This document shows positions 54,101 to 64,000 of a DNA stretch of 64,000 nucleotides, in pieces (the first letter of the stretch is position 1; each line of letters starts with the position of its first letter). Source of the stretch: Tetrahymena elliotti 4EA. Lineage: Eukaryota; Ciliophora; Oligohymenophorea; Hymenostomatida; Tetrahymenidae. The position numbers and the translations under genes are program-made. The notes below the pieces were generated by a model. It did not search any database, was not told the origin of the DNA, and saw only the letters and a list, made by a program, of their open reading frames with translations. The DNA is taken from the NCBI GenBank assembly GCA_000231825.2, contig JH720301.1:1003496-1067495 (forward strand), in the 5' to 3' direction.

Positions 54101-57100
54101 TCCAACTGTAGGCAGCTGCATAAATTTAGATGATCGCTTAATGAGCTCAAATAAAAAATCAAATTTAAACTTTTTTGGACTGAATAATATGAATACAAAT
54201 TTAAATTTAGAATAACAATTAAAATAATCAAATTAAAATCTTAATTAATTAGAAAAATAAGATTTGAATGACTATGGAAATAGTTACAATAAGATTGATA
54301 TTTGTAATTTATCCGGCTACTCAAACAATTTATATGCAACATCACCTTACAAAAGTGCTCTCAATAATACTTTGAAGAATAACTTTATGAACTCTAACAA
54401 TACTAATATGAATTAATGGAATTTTGAAAATTCTACAACAAAAAGCAATAGTGGTTATTCTCTAGCTCAATCTCTTGAAAGAAGAGGAATTTTTGGAAAT
54501 CAACAAGATGTATCAATAGAGAAAAAAGTAGTTCAACCTTGTGTGATTTTTAAGTAAGATGATGTGCTTACATCTCCCGATTTTATTAGAAGAATGACTG
54601 AAGGCATAAATACAAAGGATCTTGATAAATAAATATCTTTATCTTCCAAAATACCTCCTCCACCTCCACTTCCTTCAATCACAATAACACCTTTACCTCC
54701 TATTTCAAATGGAACAACTTCAACAATCACCACAACAACAACTATAATTACAAATACATTTGTTAGCACAAGTAATTCAAATTTAGCTAATTTAAATGCA
54801 AATTAAGTATCTTCAAGAAGTAATTCTACCTGTTTAACTACTCCAACTGCTGCTACTAATTAGCAATTTATTCTACCTCCAATTAAAAATCCTTTAGTTT
54901 TAGCAAGTCAAACACTGCCAATCTAGAAGCACGAATTAAATACTTTAAGCACTCTTTCTCCCACATATAATTACAGTAATTAACTTAAATAATTGAACAC
55001 AGGTTTTGGAACATCAACTTCTAATTTACAAGCAAACAGAGGTACCTCATTAAGAAAAGAACATTCTGATCTTTTAACTAATTGGGATGAGCTTCTTAAG
55101 CCAGCTGGAATTAAAAAAACTTAATCTTTTATTGAGAACATTAGTCCTGTATCAAATTCTAATAAAAGTGATAATGGAATAATAAATACTAATCTCAAAG
55201 GAGATACTACATATGGAGGAGCAAATATATTAAATGTAAACAGCTGTGGATTAAATTAATAGGCTTCTAGTTACTTTAATCCTCTAAGTACTGATTATAC
55301 AAGCAGATCTAACATAAATCACTACCCTATTAACACAGCAACTACAAATAATATTAACATAATTTGTAAGTACAATCAGCCAGAAGAAGAGAAAGATGTA
55401 TCCTCCTATCCTATGAAAAACTAATGTTCTTTATCATAGTAATTATTTTTAAGAAAAGAAAACAATGATGGTTAGTCTTAAAAAAATATTTTCATGAATG
55501 CTGATTCTTCTAGATTTGATGTAATGAGAGATGATTTAATAAATACAAACAAAAAATATACATCAACTGAATACAATTAAATTAACAATACACAATGTTT
55601 ATAACCTGAAATCAATTTACAAAATGAAATTTCTTAAATTTATAAAGGCCAAGACAATAATGAAAGTTTTATGAAAAAAGAAAATTAAGTTTTAAATAGA
55701 TATGCTGATGAAATACCAATGGAAGGATCAGATAATAAAAATGAAGAAAATAATTTGGAATCAACAAAAAGCTTTCAAAATAATTCTAACAATAAAAGTT
55801 CAACAGTAAACATTTCTATTGATAACTAAAAATGGAATAGACAAAATTACCATTTTTAGGATAGCAATATTTCTCCAACTGCATTAGCTTCTAAGTCATA
55901 AAGAATAAAAAATATTAGGGAAAGCTGTGAGTAATTATACGAAAATGGTTTATAAATGTAAAACACATTGCAAAATATGAAAAATAGTGCAATAAACTAG
56001 TTGTAAAAATCACTTGATGCAAGTTAATTAGCTCTCTTAAAATAGGCTAACATATCAGAATAAAAATCAAGCCATATTTTAAGAACTTCCAATAATTTAA
56101 ATAGAGAATCATAGAGTTTCATTGGACTCAAATAATTATAAAGGGAGTAAAATTAACACAGAACTCCAAATAAAAGTAATAGAACTTAAAGTGAAAGTGG
56201 AAACACAACACCAAACAAAGAAAATGAAAAGGAGTATTTAATAGTAACAAATGCAAAAACTGAATATGAAACTAGTGATTCTAAACCATTTAAATTTTCT
56301 TAAACTAATTTTAACAACGTAATACGCAGGATAAGCAACAACACTATCTAAGGTTAACAAGAATACGATAATAATCTTGGAAATATTCCAAACATCTAAA
56401 TTTTAGAAAATAATGTAAACATTTTAAATTATGCCGGTTTATAGGCTTAGACTGGAAGTGAAAGTGGATTGAATCCTCTAGATATTCAATCAACAACAAA
56501 AAGAGAAATAACTCTTTAGAATTAGAATTAAAATGAAATTTATTAAGTAGAAGAAGCAGTGTAAGATAATAACTCATAAATATAATAATTAAGTGATAAC
56601 AACAGTGGTTCAATAAATTATTCTTCAAATAGACAGTATTTTGATTAGAATAATTACTACTTTAATGATATGCCATCCTCAGATGTCTTTTATAATTATA
56701 AAAACTAAGTTGATGCTATAAGAGAGGAGTAACACAATGAAAACGGAATACCTAATTAAAATGAAAACAGCTGCTAATAAGGAGAAGATGAAGATAATAT
56801 AGATCTTTATGATGTAGAATAACAAAATAAATATTAATAAATGAAATTTTAAGAAGAATATTCTTCTAATTAATAAAGCTAAGATTAGCAAGAGATGTAT
56901 TAATAGCAATAACAATAAAAAGGTTAGGATGAAAATGAGAATTATAATCAATTTTTGTTGAACATTACTGAATAATTAAGTTCAAATTAAATCTTCAGTG
57001 AGGAGTAGAAGCACTTTTTCAATCAAAAGCTAAAACTTGATCAGTTTACATGTGAAGAAATTTTTGACGAAATTTTCGCTGACTCAAATTTAAATAAAAT

Positions 57101-57648
57101 AAGCCGTGCCTTCTTTAGATTTAAAATTGAATAGTTGCTCTCAACATGTGATGGAAACCACTCTAGCAGAGATGAATGCAATTCTAACACTTCAATAGAC
57201 TCTTAAAATGTTGATTGCTTCTTCGATATTATTAATTTTAAGAGAGACGGTTTTCTTGATGTCAATGAACTAGGATTCTCCCTTGAATAAATTTGCTAAC
57301 AGCAATCTTAAAACTAAGTTAAATCAGCTTTAGATTATTTAAAGGAGAGATTAGGAATTAACCGCAGTTTTGTGACATGTCAAGACATTGCAGGAATATT
57401 TAATAATTAAGATGAATACGAAGAGTAATTTTTTTAACACTAATATTGGGTTTTACATAAAATTTAAAAAAAAAAAAGATTTATGCAATGCGTTGATAGC
57501 TCAACTAAGGGATTCTTCACATATTGGGATCTCTACTTAAAGTATAATATTTTTAATTAGCCTTTAAATTAATTTTTTATTTAATTTTATTTATTAAATA
57601 ATAGTAAAAATAAATACCCTTGCTAGAGATTCATTCAAGCTTTGTTGA
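51145..57648 (+). CDS. Very long Q/N-rich protein with C-terminal EF-hand-like motifs (paralogue 1)
   Basis: Proposed exons 51145-51484, 51573-51709, 51792-53077, 53137-53712, 53771-57541 and 57627-57648 join in frame to 2043 codons. The N-terminus has IELITLLDKCT, then VIQLLFKHKRN, then NLRKIVNKYKNKKG, all matched in the neighbouring gene 58216-61330. The huge middle is Q/N/S-rich with a short proline tract (KIPPPPPLPS). The C-terminal 190 residues are helical: EEIFDEIFADSN, an EF-like loop NFKRDGFLDVNE, and DSSTKGFFTYWD. Calcium binding is plausible but the loops are imperfect. An intron around 51254-51300 inside the first exon cannot be excluded. The last intron is chosen because it replaces an all-A/T tail by a short ending; without it the stop would be 57651-57653. 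Function unknown. Confidence 0.75.
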
Positions 57649-58215
57649 TTTGAATAGAAACAAATAAATCTATATATATTAATAAGCCTCAATTAATTAA
57701 CTCGAATATTTTGTTTAATTTATTAATTATAATAATAATAATAACAGTGTAATATATACCTATATAAATAATTGTAAATTTTCTTTTTAAAATATTTTTA
57801 ACTATTTTTTTATTCACAATTTTTAAAAGAAATTTACCATTTCTTGCTTTTTATTTTTGAAAGTAGAGCTAACTTTCAATTCAGAAAGATAATTTTTATT
57901 TTATTAAGCATAATGATAATAATGTGATTCTCTTTATTCCCAGTAAACTCTTTCCTAACTAAAGAAATAAACATTCCAATCTATCTAAATATACTTCTAC
58001 TTTATTTAGAATAACACATAATTAAGAATCAATTTTCGTTATTTTGTTAAATTTTGTTTGGTAAGGACAGCCCGAAATTTTATTTATTTATTTCTGAGTG
58101 AATTATTAAAATAAAATTAGTGAATTTTAAATTAATATTCATCACAAATAACAAAATAAACTCAAAAACCTAAATAATTTAGTTTTCTTTTACTTAATTT
58201 CTTTGATTTTCAAAT
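57649..58215. other. Spacer between the tandem paralogues
   Basis: About 570 A/T-rich bases with no gene. It separates the 3' end of the long EF-hand-like gene from the start of its neighbour. Confidence 0.6.
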
Positions 58216-61200
58216 ATGTTACTTAAATCAACAAGCCCAGATCTACGTAAACTTAAGTAAACTAAAAAGCAGCAAACTAAGTAAAGCATAGAATACTTAT
58301 CTCTTCTTGATAAGTGCACGTGTAATTAATAACATTTTTCAAAACAATTTTACCTATCTTTTGATTGAATTTTATGCTACATTGTATTAAACAAACTAAA
58401 TTGATAATAATAGAAATATCAAGAGAAGACAAGCTCATTTTACGCTAAGCCATAAAAGAGAATTGAAACGAAGAATTGTTTAACTTATTAAACACAAACA
58501 ACAATAAATAAGGTAAAAAATTAAATAAAAAGCATGTATTCATTATGATTTAGTTTTATTCAACTTAAAAATCTAATTATTTTTATCATATGATTTATAA
58601 GATTTATTTGCTTTACAGAGAGAACTCAGAAAAATTGTAGTGAAACTGAAAAGCTAAAGCGATCTGCTTTATGGAGAATAATAAACAGAGAGCAATAATA
58701 GTAATAGTAACTGCAACTCAACTTTAATTAATAACTATTAGTTGCATCAGAATCAATTTACTCAATCAATACCTGATAAAATTACCACCAATCAGCCTTA
58801 TCTGACTAACTAAGGCTCCAATCCAAATTATGTATTGAATTTCTTGTATAAAGTAAGTATCTCTAAAATAAAAAATATCAAATAAAAATTTTTTTAAAAA
58901 AATAAAAAATAAATGAGACATATCAACATTTTTTGAAAAATAAACAAAAAAAATGTGATAGTTCTACTTTATTTTTCCTTTTATTTTTACTGATAAAGAC
59001 TTTATTTTTTAATTATTTTAAAGGATAAATTAAAAACAGATTCTACTAGAAAGCAAAACTAATGCTAAATTAACTATCCAATAAAAACAGAAACTTCTGA
59101 TAAAGGGAAATTTCTAGTTAGTTCACCAGTTTCTAAGCTGATAAACCCTATTTCACACCATCTAAAGAATTTATCTTCTTCTACTGTTAAAATAGTTTCA
59201 AGATAATAAAAATGTAATGAAGAAAGCTCTAAATTTGCAGAGGACTAAATAGAAGGACTAATAAGCGATTAAATACAAGCAAATTTAAACAACATTTCCA
59301 ACCACTATATTTAAATTACCTCATCAAATACAGCTAATACTCTTTAAAATTCTTGTGATATATCACAAGAGAATTCCCCTTTTTAGCACTCAACATCTAC
59401 AAATAAATCATACAAAAGAAAGAATTAACTCTCATAAATATCATATTGCAATCAAAATATATAAAATGAAGGCATAAGCAGATAAAATTCTCTAACACAT
59501 TAAACAAATTAGAGCTAAATGGAGTTAAGAGGAAATTATATAAATAAAGAATCAAAAAGTGATAGGCCAGCAGCAGCTTAGGATTTTGTTGAGACAAATA
59601 ATATGAATTTAAATAAATAATCCTTCTAGCCATAAAACTAAATATCCAATTATTAAATCTCAAATAATTTAATGGTGAAGCATATAAAAACTACTGTGAC
59701 TAATCTGATGAGAAATAAGAGAAATAGTAGCAAAGACATTTTATTGGATAACATAAATTAAAATTCTAAACAAGTTAATTAGAATAACCAATCTACTGCT
59801 AAAATATAGAGTAAAGAAAGCAGAATAAACAATTTCGTTGGCGGTTAAGATTTGAATTAGTAATTTTATGTCCAAGATAAATCAAATAGCTCATAGAGGT
59901 CATCTTCTAAAAGATAAAAATCAATAAGTTTTGGAAATCTACCTAAAAGCAAGAATAATATTTAATTCCAAACTTTAGATGGATTAACTCCAAATGATTA
60001 TTCAAGTGAAGAAAAATATAATCAAGTAAGAAAAAAGGTTACCACACCCCATTCTGTCAAAGTAAATAAAATAGATTTATCTAAAGTGGCAAAGGTTTCT
60101 GTTATTCAAAAGATCAATGAATTTCTTGATTTCTCAAGGTTAAATGAAATAGTTAATTAGTAAAAAAATAAAGTAATTCAAGTTTAAGCATAAACTCAAT
60201 CGCCTTTATTTGGTCTAAAAAAATAGCAATAAAACCTATCTCCACACAGGTAGCCTATTAAAAATGTTAAAAACTACAATAACAATAATCTTGTACCTTC
60301 TTATCTCAATCTCAATTCAAACAAATTAGATAAAAAAAGTTCATTCAGCCAGAGAAAAGACCGTATTTCTGATAAAAATACATTAGCTAGCTCACTAAAT
60401 TGCAACTTAAAAACTCAGTCAAGTGGTAACTCTAATGACACATTAAATTCTAACAGAGCTAGCTTTAATGATAAAAATGTAAATTTTTTTGTTGATAATA
60501 CAATAATTCCTACACCTTTAAAGAGTTATCCATAACCTTCGCAGGCAGAAATTAATTAATTCAATCAATTAAAGTAAAAGAATATTTAGCTCATAAGCTA
60601 AGAATTTCCTTAATTAATTAATGCTTTTAAAAATTATTCATGTGAAAGAATAATCAAAGAAATATTCATAGAATCTGATAGAGTTATCAGGCATTTAAGC
60701 AGGGACTTTTTTATCTTTAAAATTAAAGTAAAAACTTTTTATTTAACGTAAATCAAAATATTTTTATAAAATTAATAAGTTTTTCTTGTTCTAATTACAA
60801 AAACTTGAGCTTGATGGTTTCTTTGATTTGTGCGATTTGGTAAGATATTAAAAATATTTTTAAAATTTAATAAATTTATTTTCTGTTTACATTTTAGAAT
60901 TGTGATAAATTTGTTGATGTGAAAGAGTTTGGAGAAATTATTGAAAACTTTTGTAATATATAAAACTCTGATTCTAAAAAGTTAAAAGTTATATACCAGA
61001 ATATAGATTATGAAAAATGCGGTTCTATTTCACAGATAAATTTATTATCTTATCTATAAAGATACATTCCTAGATTCTATTAAAAAGAATCATTCTGTCT
61101 CTAGTAAAATCATATTTTGATTTCCTTTCTTTAATTTTTTATTTGTTTAAATAGGTTCTTCAAAGAAATTGGACACTCTTAAAATATCAGCTTTTGGGAT

Positions 61201-61330
61201 ATTCTTCTTCAGTAAAATCTAATGTCTTTTAAAAATAAACAATTAAATTTTATTTTATTTTAGTTCTAGTAATAGAATGGTGAGACAGTTAATTGAAGAA
61301 TCCCCTATTGATAGAAAGTTGAATCAATGA
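58216..61330 (+). CDS. Q/N-rich EF-hand protein (paralogue 2)
   Basis: Eight exons: 58216-58319, 58414-58512, 58621-58852, 59024-60727, 60810-60839, 60898-61103, 61155-61211, 61264-61330. They give 832 codons. N-terminal motifs IEYLSLLDKCT, RRIVQLIKHKQQ and RELRKIVVKLKS mirror those of the gene upstream. The middle is Q/N/S-rich. The C-terminus has SCERIIKEIFIESDRVIRHL, DFFIFKI, then an EF-hand loop DLNCDKFVDVKE with acidic or amide residues at positions 1, 3, 5, 9 and Glu at 12, followed by a weaker second loop DYEKCGSISQ, and FWDILLH. Ca2+ binding by the first loop is likely on motif grounds. Tiny exons around the EF-hand (30-206 nt) contrast with the single 1704-nt exon. Function unknown; some exon borders (58321-58413, 60728-60809) rest on frame alone. 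Confidence 0.78.
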
Positions 61331-62129
61331 TAATTAAAATATGTACTATGAATGAGTAATTTTACTGTAATCATAATACTTAATATTCTTTGCATTTCAC
61401 TTCTTATTGGTAGAAAGAAAGCTTGTTCAAAAAAAATATCTTTTGAATAAAAAAAGTTAATTTAAAAATATATTAAATAAAACATCAAATATTTTATATT
61501 AAAAAAAAATAAATAGTATTTATTAATCATTTTATATAAAAATCTTAATGCTTATTTGTTAGTTAAATCATATTCCTAAATTTTATTATTATCTATTTAG
61601 ATCTAAAATACTTTCTATACTTTAAATCAGATATTTTTAAGTTTATTATTTTAATTTTTAGAGCTAAAAACTATGATAATTATATTAAAAGAATTTAATG
61701 TTTTTTAACTCTAATTTTATCCAATTTTAGAAAACATACATTAATTAAATAAAATATATTTAATAAAATTAAAGAATAAAAATAAAAGAGTTTAAAGATA
61801 TTATTTAGATATTTTAATAGATAAAAATACTTTGAATTTGATTTGAATAATAAAAAATTTATGTCTAGAATTTTATTGGAATCTATTTGGAAATATCTTA
61901 GCAAATATAGCAGTTAACACAATAACTTGTGCTGAATGAAACTGAGCATCTTAGTTAAAAATTTTAAAATAAAAAAATAATGTTAAGAAATTATCTTAAT
62001 CAAATTTGAATGATTAAAAAAATAAATATCCATTGAGTATTTTATTGGATTTGTTCCTATTAATTTATTATTTTATTAAATTTTGTATTTTCAGTTTTAG
62101 ATATTTTAAAAAATTAAATACTCCAAAAT
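61331..62129. other. AT-rich intergenic region
   Basis: No gene seen. It is among the most AT-rich stretches of the window. Confidence 0.6.
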
Positions 62130-63361
62130 ATGGATAGTTATCGTTAGATGAATTTAGGCTAAAATAAGCTCTTCCCAGATACTAGCACAATTAATAGCAG
62201 ATTTGTTTCACCTTATGGAACAAGGAAATTTGATTCAAGCATTCCATTTTAGGGATAATCATAGGCCTTAAATACTATTAGATCTGATAACTTTTAATTT
62301 GAATAAAACAGATTTGGGAATAACTTATAAGAATAAAACAACCCATAAAATGGATAATTTACAAACTTCAAGTAATCATAGATTGTTTATGGAGAGCAAA
62401 AAACTTAATTGCCTCCATATTAGTAAGGAATCAATCAGAATATTAATTCTAAGATCTATATGCCTAATAATCTACAAAATATGAACAATGAATTTATAAG
62501 ATAAAATAAAGAATACTAACAAACTATCTACAAAAATTTAGCTAACCATTTAAGTATAACTGAAGAAAATGATATCCCATAGTTTATATTCTTTTTATTG
62601 AGAGAAGAGGATGATAATATTAAAAACTACAGAGAAAGAATTGAGAGAGATAAAGAGAAAGTTGTCAATTAAGTAAATATAAAACTATATAAATAAAAGA
62701 TTTATATATTTATTTATCACTAAAACAATAATAATATTTAATTTATAAAAAAGCTTGATCATATGAGAAGATAGGTTAACAATTTAATTGATGATTTAAA
62801 AACTCATCTTCATCATCAAATTGATTAGCACTTTTTACTCTTCATTGAGAAGTATAAAATATTTAAGCAAGAAATGATTGCTTATAAAAGTATTAGTAAT
62901 GACCTAATTGAAGCACAGCTTAAATATTAGTAAACACCTCACCAAATGATAAAATAGCTTAGTTAACCTAAGTAGTATTTAGGAAAAAATAATACCCAAA
63001 TCATAAGAGAACTTGATGAAATTTAATAGAGAAATGAGTTTGCCAAAGTTTAACAATATATTCAATAATGCTAATCTACTTACACAAGAGGATTAACTGA
63101 AGTTTCCACTCATCTCATGTCTTTGCTATCTTCCCCATAACCTTTCTATAACACACAGGTATATTTAAAATATATAATTATATTTAAAGAATTTTTTTAA
63201 CAAAGACTGGAGAAGAGAGCTTTGAGTTGATAAAGAATACGTTTGCAAAACATATAAGTTCGTAATTCAGCGATTTGAGGCAGTTTATCAAACCAATAGA
63301 TGATTTTTAATCAAATTAATAATAAATTGAGCAAAAGTTGATTTATTCGAAATATATTTGA
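62130..63361 (+). CDS. Coiled-coil protein of unknown function
   Basis: Three exons (62130-62672, 62754-63158, 63206-63361; introns 81 and 47 nt, both phase 0) give 367 codons. The first 140 residues are Q/N-rich and disordered-looking. From about residue 155 the protein becomes helical and charged: EDDNIKNYRERIERDKEKVV, then after intron 1 LDHMRRQVNNLIDDLKTHLH and HFLLFIEKYKIFKQEM, with conserved-looking hydrophobic spacing. This helical block resembles the coiled coil that follows B-box zinc fingers in many ciliate proteins, but no zinc-binding cysteine cluster is present here. Function is not assignable. Confidence 0.75.
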
Positions 63362-64000
63362 AGACTTTACAATTAAAATATAAAATAAAATAAATAAAAT
63401 TTGTTATAGATTTTATAACTACTATATTAATTAGTCTCAAATCAAAGATTATTCTCTAAAATTAATAAATTATTCGTTTTTTTAAATTATAAAAGGTATT
63501 AATGCCAAATTATTTAAACAATTTTTTTTTTTAAATCAACTAAAATTCCAATCTAACTAACATTAAATTATTGAATAAAGTAAAATAAAAGCTGATTTAT
63601 GAAATTTTATTACAGATTAAACAATTCAAATTTAATCACAAATAAATTTTTTTATGAATAATATTTAGATAATACATTATTTCTAAAGCCTTTAAACAAG
63701 CAACATTTTAAAAATTCTAAACAAATATTTTTATGAAAATTTGTCCAAAAGTTAAAAAGTGAATTAAAAGAAAGTATTTGCACAATTAATTAACACTTTT
63801 TTATTTAACTAAAAGATTATCTATCTAAGCAAAAATTCATTCAAAATATTTTAAACTTCAATTGAAATCATAATATTTTTATCTGAACAAAAATGAAATG
63901 AAACAATTACAAAAAACCAAATTTTATTTATGAAAATTGAAAAAAAAATTATTGAATCTTAAAAGAATTATTCTAATTTATCAGAAATTGTTATTAAATT
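63362..64000. other. AT-rich sequence to window end
   Basis: No coding character on either strand and no RNA gene recognised. Confidence 0.6.

Noticed and set aside
58270..58512. Resemblance of the N-terminal motif (RRQAHFTLSHKRELKRRI) to bacterial-type ribosomal protein S18
   Set aside because: The similarity is short, limited to basic residues and spacing, and the rest of the protein is a long Q/N-rich EF-hand chain. Not enough to claim homology.
57000..61330. Possible PP2A B''-type regulatory subunit from the EF-hand C-terminus
   Set aside because: Only the generic EF-hand spacing matches; the diagnostic surrounding residues are not visible.

Overview
The window looks like ciliate macronuclear DNA, most likely Tetrahymena or a close relative. 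It is very AT-rich, and the long genes read through only if TAA and TAG mean glutamine and TGA is the only stop. Introns are AT-rich GT..AG, mostly about 45-120 nt. Conventional ORF calling breaks nearly every gene here. I rebuilt the genes by hand with the ciliate code and checked that exon lengths and phases add up. Splice sites are inferred from reading frame and family similarity, not from transcripts.

Layout, left to right: tRNA-Leu(AAG) on the minus strand (438-517); a coiled-coil protein (673-2046); a PH / two-TM / double START-like lipid-transfer-type protein (3180-5507); a membrane protein with a possible beta-propeller tail (6231-7865); a 1353-residue protein with two p25-alpha (TPPP)-like modules (8555-13982); a polo-like kinase with both polo boxes (15874-20517); an RCC1-repeat protein (21587-24201); a 3628-residue IP3-receptor-type calcium channel in 12 exons (25545-37031); two tandem paralogous CNBD potassium channels on the minus strand (37533-41688 and 42283-46288), each with a CCHC zinc knuckle after the cyclic-nucleotide-binding domain; a small minus-strand basic protein with a PAS-like stretch (47095-48336); two tandem paralogous Q/N-rich EF-hand proteins (51145-57648 and 58216-61330); and a coiled-coil protein (62130-63361).

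Nothing suggests operons; each gene is an independent unit with AT-rich spacers of 0.1-2.8 kb. A loose theme is signalling: IP3-receptor channel, K+ channels, EF-hand proteins, polo kinase, RCC1, and PH/START and p25-alpha-like proteins. This is co-location, not evidence of a shared pathway. The most unusual points are the K+ channel/zinc-knuckle architecture in a recent tandem duplicate, the altered selectivity filter of the IP3-receptor channel, and a polo box 2 lacking the usual His/Lys phosphopeptide pincer.
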